Of a DNA stretch of 64,000 nucleotides, positions 42,846-52,273 are shown one piece after another. The notes under the pieces are model-generated. The model was not told the origin of the DNA and ran no database searches. It worked only from the letters and a program-made list of their open reading frames with translations. The translations under genes were made by a program, and so were the position numbers. Position 1 is the stretch's first letter, and each line of letters begins with the position of its first letter. The stretch comes from CAZMSQ01 sp964569025 (lineage in GTDB: Bacteria; Bacteroidota; Bacteroidia; Chitinophagales; Saprospiraceae), in contig CAZMSQ010000009.1 of NCBI GenBank assembly GCA_964569025.1, positions 1 through 64,000 on the forward strand. Reading direction: 5' to 3'.

Positions 42846-44459
42846 ATGGCTATGCGCGGATTTCTGTTTCTTGTACTCGTGTTGAACGGATTATCAACCA
42901 TCGGTCAGGGACTTGCCAATTACAATATCGTCCTTGTTGAAGATGACATCAATGGGCTGCCTGGACTGCAGTCGTTTGCTGTTGGAGAATACGACGGGGA
43001 ATGGGTGTTTCTCGGCGGGCGAACAGAAGGATTGCATCGGAGACAGCCTTGGGCGAGTTTTCAGGAAGTTGGAAGTAATAAGACTGCTTATGTGGTCAAC
43101 CCTGAGTCCGGCAGTGTCTGGTCTGCGTCCCTTGCATCTCTCCCTGCCCCTCTCTTCGAGCAATTGCAATCTTCGAACACCTTGTTCCATCAACTTGACA
43201 CAACCCTCTACATTTTGGGGGGCTATGGCTTTTCCGCTTCCACAGGAGACCACATTACCTACCCCAATCTGACTGAAGTTTCAGTACCCGCATTGATTCA
43301 AGCGATTAAGGTTGGTGAGGTGACCGATGCTGCCTTTCGTCAATTGACCGACGAACGAATGAGGGTTACAGGTGGGTATCTCGGCTATCTTGATGGTCGG
43401 TTTTACATCATTGGGGGACAAAATTTTGAGGGTCGGTACAATCCTATGGGCCCTACCCACGGCCCTGGGTTCATTCAGGAATATACCAACGAAATCAGAT
43501 CCTTCACTGTCACGGAGTCGAGTGGTACATTGGCCATTGCTGATTACACATTTATTCGGGATACAGCCAATCTGCACAGGCGGGACCTCAATGTGGTCCC
43601 ACAGATTTTCCCCAATGGTCAGCCAGGGTTTACTGCATTTTCAGGGGTTTTCCAATACAGCCAGGATATTCCGTGGCTGAATTCGGTTGATATTATTCCC
43701 GGAAGTTACTCCGTAAATAATGATTTCAGCCAGTTTCTGAACCAATATCACACGGCCCACATTGCCATGCACGATGTGGAAACTAATTCCATGCATACCG
43801 TTTTTTTCGGAGGAATCAGTAGATACACTCTCGATTCAGGGGGTAATCTCGTAGACGATCCCGATGTCCCCTTCGTCAAAACCATCAGTCTTGTCACCCG
43901 TGACGCTTCCGGAAAAATGACTGAAGTGCAAATCGGAGAAATGCCAGCCCTGCTTGGCTCCAGCGCCGAATTTCTGGTACACCCGGATGCACCCCTCAAA
44001 ATGCCAGAAGTCATCGATCTTGCATCAGTTTCTTCCGACAGCCTCTTGATTGGATATATTGCCGGTGGAATTGAAAGTTCCTTGCCAAATATTTTCTGGA
44101 TAAACGATGGCACCCAGAGTGTGGCCAGCAGCCGGTTGTTCAAAGTCTATCTGGTTGAAGGAGAAGTCACTTCCACAAACAGCGTGGGTGTGAATCCTGA
44201 AGGATATTTTGATGTTGCTGTTTTTCCAAACCCGGTGCAAGGCGATGTAAAAATCGAATTCAGTGTGAGACGCACGGAGTCCATCCATGTGGTTATCATT
44301 GACAATAAGGGGACGGTGGTCAGAGACGTGAAACATACCACGATGGGTCCGGGGCGTTACCAATTTGAAGCAAACTGCCAGGGGCTGCCATCCGGTATCT
44401 ATCATGTCAGAATCAGTGGTGGCAATATGACAGCAACAAAACGCTTCGCTATCCAGTAA
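42846..44459 (+). CDS. Kelch-like secreted protein with T9SS sorting domain
   Basis: 537 residues from the ATG at 42846 (MAMRGFLFLVLVLNGLSTIGQG, signal peptide); a TTG at 42798 is rejected because it precedes the signal. The body has several Kelch-like repeats (VFLGGRTEG, LYILGGYGF, FYIIGGQNF, TVFFGGISRY). The last about 75 residues are a typical type A T9SS C-terminal domain (VAVFPNPVQGDVKIEFSV..GLPSGIYHVRIS..ATKRFAIQ). It should be exported across the outer membrane and released or anchored. The ligand is unknown. Confidence 0.9.
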   Translation: MAMRGFLFLVLVLNGLSTIGQGLANYNIVLVEDDINGLPGLQSFAVGEYDGEWVFLGGRTEGLHRRQPWASFQEVGSNKTAYVVNPESGSVWSASLASLPAPLFEQLQSSNTLFHQLDTTLYILGGYGFSASTGDHITYPNLTEVSVPALIQAIKVGEVTDAAFRQLTDERMRVTGGYLGYLDGRFYIIGGQNFEGRYNPMGPTHGPGFIQEYTNEIRSFTVTESSGTLAIADYTFIRDTANLHRRDLNVVPQIFPNGQPGFTAFSGVFQYSQDIPWLNSVDIIPGSYSVNNDFSQFLNQYHTAHIAMHDVETNSMHTVFFGGISRYTLDSGGNLVDDPDVPFVKTISLVTRDASGKMTEVQIGEMPALLGSSAEFLVHPDAPLKMPEVIDLASVSSDSLLIGYIAGGIESSLPNIFWINDGTQSVASSRLFKVYLVEGEVTSTNSVGVNPEGYFDVAVFPNPVQGDVKIEFSVRRTESIHVVIIDNKGTVVRDVKHTTMGPGRYQFEANCQGLPSGIYHVRISGGNMTATKRFAIQ

Positions 44460-44483
44460 AGGTCTTGTTGCTTAATTTTCCGG

Positions 44484-45221
44484 TCAGGGCACGTATCGGT
44501 ATGTAATCAGGACTTCTGACCCATTGTCAAAAACCTGCCTCGAGTTTGTGACCCGCCCAAGTGAGTCAGTGCTGTGAAACGCGGTGTATGAACCAGACTG
44601 TATCCGCCCAAGAGCAGAGATACCGACTTTGCGAGAGCAAATAAAGCGTGATTCCCAGGGTTTGTCTGCGACCTCATACTCAGGATTTTCTGCGGGGAAT
44701 TTTTTGACAGTTTCCGTTGAACGGACCTCACCTCCTTTCGTGTAAGTGATGATGACCGCACTACCCAACGTGTCGGTGTAGTGAAACACCTGAAAAGAGT
44801 CAACACGGCCACGGTCATCGTAATGGAGAATCCGCTTGACAGAAAAAACCTGACCCGGAGCATGATCGTAGGTCATCTGTCGGATCAGACCCAGTTTCCC
44901 TGTTGTTTCCTGGGGTTCAAAAATTTCACTTTTTACCACCTCCTTCCTGCTGTTTTCTGAATGCACCACCATGCGCAAGGTATCCCCTTCGGTAGATCTC
45001 AGAATGTGTGACACTTTTGCTTTGTCATGAATCAATTCTCGCGTTTGACTCACCGCCCCATCTTTATTCAAGTACTCGACCAGTATCAATTGTCCAAGGT
45101 CATTGTACGTGTACCTCTCTGCGAGGCGGGAATCAACCAATTTTTCAGATAACTGATACAGCTGACCATCTTGTACAGAAGATGCAGCCATCGAAAGTAA
45201 AAGCAAGATCGTTAAATGCAT
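44484..45221 (-). CDS. Secreted protein with YD-like repeats, function unknown
   Basis: 245 residues. A short signal-like start (MHLTILLLLSMAASS) is followed by several repeats resembling YD/RHS-type strands: RYTYNDLGQLILVEYLNKDG, ILHYDDRGRVDSFQVFHY, AFHSTDSLGRVTNSRQVF. These repeats generally build beta-sheets and are common in Bacteroidota periplasmic proteins. There is no toxin domain. A -7 box lies at 45264-45271. It converges with the Kelch-like gene. Confidence 0.7.
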   Translation of the reverse strand: MHLTILLLLSMAASSVQDGQLYQLSEKLVDSRLAERYTYNDLGQLILVEYLNKDGAVSQTRELIHDKAKVSHILRSTEGDTLRMVVHSENSRKEVVKSEIFEPQETTGKLGLIRQMTYDHAPGQVFSVKRILHYDDRGRVDSFQVFHYTDTLGSAVIITYTKGGEVRSTETVKKFPAENPEYEVADKPWESRFICSRKVGISALGRIQSGSYTAFHSTDSLGRVTNSRQVFDNGSEVLITYRYVP

Positions 45222-45263
45222 ATCATTTCAATAAAATGGAAAAGTGTTTTATATTTTTCCGGA

Positions 45264-45271
45264 CAAACTTA
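45264..45271 (-). promoter_or_regulatory. -7 box for the YD-like gene
   Basis: CAAACTTA on the plus strand is TAAGTTTG on the minus strand, an exact TAnnTTTG match, 43 bases from the start codon. Confidence 0.4.
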
Positions 45272-45394
45272 ACGAGAATAAAACCAAATCTCATTAACAC
45301 AATCGGTTCAACTTCTGTCTCTTAGAAAAGATAAAGACTACACAGGATCGGCAAGATCCTCAGGTAATAGATTCGGGAGTTAGGTCGTACCCTC

Positions 45395-45402
45395 TATATT
45401 TG
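45395..45402 (+). promoter_or_regulatory. -7 box for the SRPBCC gene
   Basis: TATATTTG fits TAnnTTTG exactly; TTCG at 45372-45375 lies 19 bases upstream as a weak -33. This supports a start at the GTG 45462. Confidence 0.45.
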
Positions 45403-45461
45403 TCAACTTCCATCTGAATTCATGGTTGTTGTTGGTCCTTGTCTCATCAGAAACAACAATT

Positions 45462-45920
45462 GTGAAGATTTATCAGAAAAAATGGGAATCTGCCGTGCCT
45501 GCTCCTCTTGATCAGGTCTGGGATTTTTTTTCCAGGCCTGACAACCTCGCCCGGATTACACCTGAAAAAATGGGGTTTGAAATGCTGACTGACCTCGATG
45601 GGCGTCAGATGTACCCCGGGATGTTTGTCACACATCGGGTGCGTCCTATTGCTGGGATTCCTTTGTTGTGGACCAGCGAAATCACCCACATCCGTGAGGG
45701 TCAGTACTTCATTGATGAGCAGCGATCAGGGCCATATGCACTCTGGCACCATGAGCACCATTTTGAAGCAGACGGAACACAGGCTACCATTATGAAGGAC
45801 ATCCTGCATTACGCGATGCCATTTGGAGTGGTGGGACGAATCGCACACATTCTTTTTGTAGAGCGGATGATTGCCCAGATATTTTCGCACCGTGAGACAG
45901 TCATCCACGATTTGTTCTGA
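45462..45920 (+). CDS. SRPBCC (START-like) ligand-binding protein
   Basis: 152-153 residues from GTG 45462 (MKIYQKKWESAVPAPLDQVWDFFS). The first segment and the SRPDNLARITPEKMGFEML stretch are typical of the SRPBCC proteins of Bacteroidota, which bind hydrophobic ligands or act as cyclases/dehydrases. An upstream in-frame TTG at 45426 adds 12 unlikely residues. The C-terminal part (YAMPFGVVGRIAHILFVERMI) is helix-like. It converges with the S46 gene after 2 bp. Confidence 0.85.
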   Translation: MKIYQKKWESAVPAPLDQVWDFFSRPDNLARITPEKMGFEMLTDLDGRQMYPGMFVTHRVRPIAGIPLLWTSEITHIREGQYFIDEQRSGPYALWHHEHHFEADGTQATIMKDILHYAMPFGVVGRIAHILFVERMIAQIFSHRETVIHDLF

Positions 45921-45922
45921 TC

Positions 45923-48205
45923 CTATTTTTGTCGCTTTTGGATATTGATGGTTTCGCTTCCGCCCTTTGATGGGACGGCATGCCGGGGATCCTCCTGGTC
46001 AGGGTAGCTATCCTTGCGCCAGTCGGGAACATAGCCGGGCAGTTTCGGTCGAACCAGCGTCATCTCTTCAACAAGGTGTGTGGCACCGGCAAATTTGTCA
46101 ATGATGAAGAGAATATAGCGGGCATCTACCATGATGTTCCGGCAATATTGTTTGTCGTAGTTAATGTCACTCATGGTCCCCTCCCAGACTCTGTCAAAAT
46201 TCAGCCCAATCAGATTTCCGTAGGCATCTATGGCCGGACTTCCGGAGTTGCCTCCAGTTGTATGGTTTGACCCGATAAAGCAGACCGGCATCCGGCCATC
46301 TGGGGTTGCGTAGGGGCCATAATCTTTGTCGGCATACAATTGGCGGAGTTTTTCGGGCACATCAAATTCATAATCACCGGGCTTGTATTTGTCCATTAAG
46401 CCTGATAACCAGGTCTGATTGTCGTATGAGGTGCCATCGTAAGAGGTGTATCCTAGCACCTGCCCGTAGGTCACTCGCAAGGTGCTGTTTGCATCCGGAT
46501 AGTAATTGCCCGGAAGCATCAGGATTCTCGCTTTCATATATTTTCGCTGGAGTTCTTCAATTTCTGCATTCAGCAGATTGTAAGGCGCTGCAACATCCCG
46601 GTCGAAAGCGGTCTTTAGCTGATCTGCAAATTGAACGAGTGGATCGCTTTCAATTACATTGATTGCATCTTCTGCCGGCATTTCAAACAGACGCGCTACG
46701 CTTTCTGAATTTGCTGCCAAAGAGTTGTCGTACAACCATGAGGCCATTACACTGTAATCATTGGTACCGAGCGAATCCATCAGAGACTGAACAGTCTGAG
46801 AGAGCGCTTGATCTTCAATACCTTGCACAAACATCTCTGTCAAAGCAGCGCATACTTTCCTATCAATTTGGGGTTGGAAATCCTTGTAGAAATCACTGAG
46901 AAAAGCCTGTAAGCGCATTTTGAAGCCATCGTAGCCGGCTTGGCCACTGTCCTTGTAGAGACCAGGCAGTCGGTTGATGAGTCCGGCGACGCGGAGCAAT
47001 TCGATATTCCTGTTAAAAACTTCATTGTAATATTCGCGGGTCAGTGCCAGCTGCTGGATTTCTGTGTAGAGACGCTCAAATTCAGAAAGCAGCGTGCTGT
47101 ATGCTGCCCGATACTGGTCGGACGATTCAACTGACTTCTGAAATGAAGCCTCCTCATCGAGTTTTCTTCCTATTGCACCGACTGTGGTCAGGCCCTGACT
47201 TTCTCCAATCCATTTTTTCCAGTAATTGGCAATGCGGGCAAATTTTGAAGCATACTGAATGCGGATTCCTTCGTCTGCCCGCATGAACGAATCGACGATG
47301 CTCAGCGCTTTTTCGCGAATGGCGATTCGTGCAGGATTCAGTACTTCAACAATTTGCTCTACAGCCACGGCGGGGAGGTACTCATCGGTCCGACCCGGAA
47401 AGCCGAATACCAGCGTAAAATCTTTCTCCTCGACCCCATCCACTGAAACGGGCAGGTAATGGGCCGGCCGATAGGGCACATTGGAGGGCGAAAAAGCAGC
47501 TGGCATATTTGAGGAGTCAGCATAAATCCGGAAGAGTGCAAAATCGCCTGTATGACGCGGCCAGACCCAGTTGTCGGTATCTGCTCCGAATTTACCGATG
47601 CTTGAGGGCGGGGCTCCAACAAGTCTGACATCCTCATACGTCAGGGTAGTTATCAAAAAGTACATATTCCCCTTATAATAGGGTTTGACCATGACTTCTT
47701 CTGCTGGACCTGGAGTGGCTGCAGCCAATACAGCATTGATATTCTGGTCGATAACTGATTGCCGCTCAGTTGGCGTCATTTCATCACTGACACCCGCAAG
47801 CACTTCATCTGTTACATTCTCAATTTGTCTTATCAATGTGGCCGTCAATCCCGGATTCGGCAACTCCTCTGATCCGGACATGGCCCAAAATCCCTTTTCG
47901 AGGTAATTATTTTCGAGCGATGAATGAGTCTGAATCTGGCCATATCCGCAATGATGATTAGTGAGAAGGAGGCCTTCCGGAGAAATGATTTCAGCCGTAC
48001 AAAACCCACCAAAACTGACGATGGCATCTTTCAGACTGCTTTCATTCACAGCATAGACTTGCTCGGCAGACATTTCCATCCCGAGGCTTTTCATTTGCGG
48101 CTCGTTGATGGACTTGAGCAGAGAGGGAATCCACATTCCCTGACCGAACAAAGGCGTTGAGAGAATGCAGAATGAAAATGAAAAGAGAATGAATAGGTAT
48201 TTCAT
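45923..48205 (-). CDS. S46 dipeptidyl-peptidase, DPP11-type
   Basis: 760 residues from the ATG at 48205 (MKYLFILFSFSFCILSTPLFGQ, signal peptide); a longer frame from 48307 is rejected. The catalytic His is in LTNHHCGYG (H85), the Asp in WPRHTGDF, and the Ser in GGNSGSP (S654). The residue 18 after the serine is Arg (R672), the S1 residue known to give DPP11 its specificity for Asp/Glu at P1. The C-terminus has a 45-residue charged extension with PDWRKDSYPDQEDPRHAVP. It complements the DPP7-type enzyme at 22200. Confidence 0.95.
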   Translation of the reverse strand: MKYLFILFSFSFCILSTPLFGQGMWIPSLLKSINEPQMKSLGMEMSAEQVYAVNESSLKDAIVSFGGFCTAEIISPEGLLLTNHHCGYGQIQTHSSLENNYLEKGFWAMSGSEELPNPGLTATLIRQIENVTDEVLAGVSDEMTPTERQSVIDQNINAVLAAATPGPAEEVMVKPYYKGNMYFLITTLTYEDVRLVGAPPSSIGKFGADTDNWVWPRHTGDFALFRIYADSSNMPAAFSPSNVPYRPAHYLPVSVDGVEEKDFTLVFGFPGRTDEYLPAVAVEQIVEVLNPARIAIREKALSIVDSFMRADEGIRIQYASKFARIANYWKKWIGESQGLTTVGAIGRKLDEEASFQKSVESSDQYRAAYSTLLSEFERLYTEIQQLALTREYYNEVFNRNIELLRVAGLINRLPGLYKDSGQAGYDGFKMRLQAFLSDFYKDFQPQIDRKVCAALTEMFVQGIEDQALSQTVQSLMDSLGTNDYSVMASWLYDNSLAANSESVARLFEMPAEDAINVIESDPLVQFADQLKTAFDRDVAAPYNLLNAEIEELQRKYMKARILMLPGNYYPDANSTLRVTYGQVLGYTSYDGTSYDNQTWLSGLMDKYKPGDYEFDVPEKLRQLYADKDYGPYATPDGRMPVCFIGSNHTTGGNSGSPAIDAYGNLIGLNFDRVWEGTMSDINYDKQYCRNIMVDARYILFIIDKFAGATHLVEEMTLVRPKLPGYVPDWRKDSYPDQEDPRHAVPSKGGSETINIQKRQK

Positions 48206-48309
48206 ACAAGCATCAATTTTGGTTTCCGAAAAAATAACGTGAATGGGCGTATTTGCATTGCGACTTATCCAAATTGAGACGTAATTTGCAGACTTAACAT
48301 ACGCCATTC

Positions 48310-49767
48310 ATGACACAGGTATACAAGACACCGCCGTTTGCAAAAATTATTCGAAGCGGAGAATTCGAGGCTCATCACCATTACTACGAAAAGGCGCTGA
48401 ATGCCACAATCAATCCAATGGTGAGCTTTTTTTTGAACCTTGGACAGGAGCGAATTCTTCAAAGATACTGTCATCTTCACCCAAAGGTACAGCAAAATAA
48501 TCTTCGGGAATTACTGAACTACCAACCTCAATTCTTCTTTTGGGCTGGTGCCGACTTATTAAACGTCACCTCAGCCGGAGGAAGGAGGCAAATGGTTGTG
48601 ATTGAAAATAACAGCTGTCCGTCTGGTCAGAAATCGATGCCCTTGCTCAATGACCATGCCGAGCAGGGTGGATATCAGATGCTGATGTCGCAATCATTTC
48701 GCCATTTTTTGAAGCGTAAGCCACCCAAAACCAAGGGGGCGCTTGCAGTCATCTATGATAAAAATCCGATGGAGGCTTCGGGCTATGCCTCAGCAATGGC
48801 AGATTTATTCAATGAACCGGTCTACTATGTGCGGTTTGACCAGGACGAATCCGACCCTCCGGTTCGATTTCAGGAAGGTGTGATGATGGTTCGGGATGAG
48901 GCTGGCGACTGGAAGCCAGTGCGAGCAGCTTTCAGATACCTGACGCAAAGGCCGTGGAATAGGCTCCCAATTCATGGGAAAACGCGGATTTTCAATCCTG
49001 TGTTGGCCTGTCTTGCCGGAGGGAGGAATAAGATGGTAGCGGCAAAGGCATATGATATTTTCAACGGAGAGTTGGCTTATTCCGGCCTTCACATTCTCAC
49101 TCCTGAAACAATCTGGGATGTCAGCAAAAACGAAATCCCCATATGGGTCAACCGTCTCGGCGGGCAGGCGGTCATCAAAATCCCGTACAGCAATGCCGGA
49201 CAGGGAGTCTTCACAATCGTGAATCAGGAGGAGCTCGACCGATTTATGAGTCAGGATTTTGCATACGACCGATTCATCGTCCAAAGCCTGATTGGGAATT
49301 ACAACTGGAGCAGCACCGGCACGCGGAGCGGTAAATTATACCATGTGGGGACGGTACCCAGCACCAAAGGCCATACTTATGTGGCAGACTTACGGGTCAT
49401 GGTGGCCGCAACCACTGAAGGAATCAAACCGATTTGCCTCTATGCCAGACGAGCAGCACTTCCATTGGCAGATCAGCTTGACGCAGGCAGTGACTCCTGG
49501 GACATTCTCGGCACCAACCTCTCCATAAAAACTCCTACGGGCTGGGACTCAGATACCAACCGCCTGCTACTTATGGACCGGAGGGATTTTTCCAAACTTG
49601 GTCTCGGGCTTGACGACCTGGTTGAGGCGTATATTCAGACTGTCTTATCAATGATTGCCATCGATAAAATGGCTATCAACTTGCTGAATTCCAAAGGGCG
49701 GTTTCGCATGCAGCTTTTCCGGTCTTTCAATGATGACCAAAGTCTGATCAGTGAAATAATGGGATAA
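48310..49767 (+). CDS. Putative circularly permuted ATP-grasp ligase
   Basis: 485 residues, cytoplasmic. VIENNSCPSGQKS (E99, N100, N101) resembles the Mg-binding end motif of ATP-grasp enzymes but precedes the ATP-binding lobe: RIFNPVLACLAGGRNK, then AVIKIPYSNAGQGVFTI (K290, G297), the hinge-like FIVQSLI (323-328) and YVADLRVMVA. This order suggests a circular permutation. ATP-grasp enzymes form peptide-like or ester bonds through acyl phosphates. The next gene, an AstE-type hydrolase, starts 11 bp later. The substrate is unknown; the assignment rests on motifs only. Confidence 0.65.
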   Translation: MTQVYKTPPFAKIIRSGEFEAHHHYYEKALNATINPMVSFFLNLGQERILQRYCHLHPKVQQNNLRELLNYQPQFFFWAGADLLNVTSAGGRRQMVVIENNSCPSGQKSMPLLNDHAEQGGYQMLMSQSFRHFLKRKPPKTKGALAVIYDKNPMEASGYASAMADLFNEPVYYVRFDQDESDPPVRFQEGVMMVRDEAGDWKPVRAAFRYLTQRPWNRLPIHGKTRIFNPVLACLAGGRNKMVAAKAYDIFNGELAYSGLHILTPETIWDVSKNEIPIWVNRLGGQAVIKIPYSNAGQGVFTIVNQEELDRFMSQDFAYDRFIVQSLIGNYNWSSTGTRSGKLYHVGTVPSTKGHTYVADLRVMVAATTEGIKPICLYARRAALPLADQLDAGSDSWDILGTNLSIKTPTGWDSDTNRLLLMDRRDFSKLGLGLDDLVEAYIQTVLSMIAIDKMAINLLNSKGRFRMQLFRSFNDDQSLISEIMG

Positions 49768-49778
49768 ACGAGGCCGAC

Positions 49779-50768
49779 ATGACGATCAACGAACAGGCAA
49801 GTGGTGGCGAGCACCAAATCATCAGGGAGCTCAATCTGGAAGTACTACACCCCGGGTGCATTCATAAGCGATTATTGCATCTGGTCACCGATGGAATGGG
49901 GATGCCCTTGTATGTTCCTGTTCTCATTGCAAAGGGCCAGGAAAAAGGGCCTGTGGTCGGGATTACAGCTGCAGTACACGGCAATGAACTCAATGGTATT
50001 CCAGTCGTTCAAAGGCTTTTTAAAGAAATTGATGTCAATAACCTCCGGGGTACAGTTATTGGGGTACCGGTCGTGAATGTCCCTTCTTTGTTGCGTAAGC
50101 GGAGGCGATTCATTGATGGGGCCGACTTGAATCACATCTTTCCAGGGCGACCACGCGGGAATGTCAGCGAGGTCTACGCTCACCGTATTGTCAATCGGAT
50201 TGTCAGCCAGTTTGACTATCTCATCGACCTGCATACTGCGAGTTTTGGCCGGATTAACTCTTACTATATCCGGGCAGATTTAGAACAAGCAGCGGTCAGG
50301 CAAATGGCATTGTTGCAGAATGCCCAGATAATCGTCCACAAACCACCCTCTGACGGAACATTGCGTGGTGCTGCAGATGAACTTCAAATTCCAGCGGTCA
50401 CACTTGAGGTTGGAGATCCCAATACTTTTCAGAAAGGGATGATCAGATCCGGGCTCACAGGAATCTTCAATCTGTTGATTCATCTCGGCATGATAGATGG
50501 CGAGTTAGAGCCTCCTGAGCAACCTCCTGTGATGTGTGATTCCTCATTTTGGATGTACACTCATTCCGGGGGGATTCTTCGTGTGGGGCCGGGACTAACT
50601 GATATGGTCAAAAGCGGAGAGGTCATTGGCCGGTTGTTCGATATATTCGGAGATCAGATACACGAATATCAGGCCCCTCGCGAAGGAATCGTCATTGGCA
50701 AGAGCACCAGTCCGATTAACCAGACAGGGGGGCGGATTTTGCACCTCGGCATTCTCCAGTCTTCTTAG
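49779..50768 (+). CDS. Succinylglutamate desuccinylase/aspartoacylase family hydrolase
   Basis: 329 residues. The zinc ligands of this M14-like family are visible: H67 and E70 in AAVHGNELNG, and H152 in LIDLHTASFG. The catalytic Glu is likely E210 in AVTLEVGDPN. A C-terminal lobe (from about 240) has a beta-barrel-like pattern (SGEVIGRLFDIFGDQIHEYQAPREGIVIG). Members deacylate N-acyl amino acids. It is immediately downstream of the ATP-grasp gene, so the two may attach and remove the same group. The stop overlaps that of the convergent pduO gene. Confidence 0.85.
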   Translation: MTINEQASGGEHQIIRELNLEVLHPGCIHKRLLHLVTDGMGMPLYVPVLIAKGQEKGPVVGITAAVHGNELNGIPVVQRLFKEIDVNNLRGTVIGVPVVNVPSLLRKRRRFIDGADLNHIFPGRPRGNVSEVYAHRIVNRIVSQFDYLIDLHTASFGRINSYYIRADLEQAAVRQMALLQNAQIIVHKPPSDGTLRGAADELQIPAVTLEVGDPNTFQKGMIRSGLTGIFNLLIHLGMIDGELEPPEQPPVMCDSSFWMYTHSGGILRVGPGLTDMVKSGEVIGRLFDIFGDQIHEYQAPREGIVIGKSTSPINQTGGRILHLGILQSS

Positions 50769-51313
50769 GTCGGATTGGGCTTCCAAAGAATCTCTTCTGC
50801 ACCCAAATCCCTGGCAAGAGATCGAGAAAGTACAAAGAGGTAATCTGACAGTCTGTTGAGATAGTGGAGAATATTGGCAGATACTGGCTCAACCCTAGAC
50901 AGGCTAACCACCCGTCTTTCTGCCCTCCTGCAAATACATCTTGCCAAATGGCAAGTCGAAACGACTGGATGTCCGCCAGGTAGTATGAAATTTTTCAAAG
51001 GGGGAAGATCTGTTTCCATCCGGTCAATTGCCAGCTCAAGAAATTTGACATCCTCTTCTGAAATGGTGGGCACCTTCATCGAAGCATCTGGGTCAACAGC
51101 CAGACTCGAGCCCATATTGAACAGTGAATTCTGAATGGCAAAGAGCTCATTTCTCACTATTGGATTTTCAACTGAGTCTCTGAGTAACCCAATGGAGGCA
51201 TTGAGTTCATCCGTATTCCCATACGCCTCAATGCGAAGGTCATCCTTGTGTCTCCGGCTTCCGCCGAAAAGTGAGGTCTGGCCCTCATCTCCTGTTTTGG
51301 TATAAATTTTCAT
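50765..51313 (-). CDS. pduO: Cob(I)alamin adenosyltransferase, PduO type
   Basis: 182 residues. The N-terminal ATP-binding loop is KIYTKTGDEGQTSLFGG, followed by the family signature EAYGNTDELNASIG and, in the C-terminal half, CRRAERRVV. It converts cob(I)alamin to adenosylcobalamin. Cobalamin-dependent enzymes are not encoded in the window. Its stop overlaps the stop of the AstE-family gene by 3-4 bp. It lies 17 bp downstream of the ABC ATPase gene. Confidence 0.95.
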   Translation of the reverse strand: MKIYTKTGDEGQTSLFGGSRRHKDDLRIEAYGNTDELNASIGLLRDSVENPIVRNELFAIQNSLFNMGSSLAVDPDASMKVPTISEEDVKFLELAIDRMETDLPPLKNFILPGGHPVVSTCHLARCICRRAERRVVSLSRVEPVSANILHYLNRLSDYLFVLSRSLARDLGAEEILWKPNPT

Positions 51314-51330
51314 GTGCGCCTGAATTTCTC

Positions 51331-52047
51331 TCAGGAAACCACTCGTTCTGGATTCAGTTCATCCGTTTCAACAAGTCCGTCCCGAAGACGAATGACACGA
51401 TGGGCATATTCAGCGATTTCTTCTTCGTGAGTCACGAGAATAATGGTGTTACCCTGTTGATGGATTTCATCGAAGATTTGCATAATCTCCAGTGACGTTT
51501 TTGTGTCGAGATTTCCGGTGGGTTCGTCAGCCAAGATAATGGCGGGATCATTGACAAGTGCTCTGGCAATGGCGACGCGCTGTCTCTGACCACCAGACAT
51601 TTCGTTGGGCTTGTGGGTCATCCGATCACCAAGACTGACAGCCTCAAGCGCCTTTCGTGCTTTTTCATTTCGTGCCGTCCGTCCAAGGCCTGAATAAACC
51701 AACGGCAGTGCGACATTTTCCAGGGCAGTCAGCCGTGGCAAAAGATTAAATGTCTGAAATACAAAGCCTATGTCTTTGTTTCTCACATCGGCCAGCTCAT
51801 CATCGGTCATTGTACTGACGTTCGTACCATTCAAATAATATTCGCCTGAGGTAGGGGTGTCCAAACATCCAAGCAGATTCATGAGCGTCGACTTTCCTGA
51901 GCCTGAAGGCCCCATAAGGGCGACATATTCGTTGTTGTGAATGTCGAGGGTCACCGACTGTAGTGCGTGCACCAACTGGGTTCCCATCTGATAGGTTTTC
52001 CGGAGATTTTGTACCGAAATCATTGCATGGTTGTTCATAGCCGACAA
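51331..52047 (-). CDS. ABC transporter ATP-binding protein, MacB/LolD type
   Basis: 238 residues. Walker A is GPSGSGKS, the signature motif MSGGQRQRVAIARAL and Walker B IILADEPTGNLD, with the switch histidine in VTHEEEIAEYAHR. The sequence is closest to the MacB/LolD branch (NLLGCLDTPTSGEYYLNG), which drives efflux or lipoprotein release. No permease lies in the same direction; ftsX starts divergently 261 bp away. Which permease it serves is open. It precedes pduO by 17 bp. Confidence 0.93.
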   Translation of the reverse strand: MSAMNNHAMISVQNLRKTYQMGTQLVHALQSVTLDIHNNEYVALMGPSGSGKSTLMNLLGCLDTPTSGEYYLNGTNVSTMTDDELADVRNKDIGFVFQTFNLLPRLTALENVALPLVYSGLGRTARNEKARKALEAVSLGDRMTHKPNEMSGGQRQRVAIARALVNDPAIILADEPTGNLDTKTSLEIMQIFDEIHQQGNTIILVTHEEEIAEYAHRVIRLRDGLVETDELNPERVVS

Positions 52048-52265
52048 ATTATCTCAAAACTTTCAGAAAATACAATTCACAAGAGTGCATTTTTCTCCTT
52101 GTGAAAGAAGCTGGCTCATCCAGCAAATTTCTTACCGCCGGAGAATCAATCTCTCCTGTAACGACAAAGTCGCAAAAACGGTCCGTCAAACGCTATCTTT
52201 TTCGAAGAGCGCACCCAATTTTTCGCCTAATCAGGGAAGGGCCGGGCAAAAGGCATGAAAAACTG

Positions 52266-52273
52266 TATCTTTG
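52266..52273 (+). promoter_or_regulatory. -7 box of the ftsX cluster
   Basis: TATCTTTG fits TAnnTTTG exactly, 34 bases before the ftsX ATG. The 260-bp divergent gap to the ABC ATPase has no gene. Confidence 0.5.

Noticed and set aside
45352..45366. GGATC-GGCAA-GATCC hairpin
   Set aside because: Only a 5-bp stem, no T-run and no gene end nearby; too short to call a terminator or operator.
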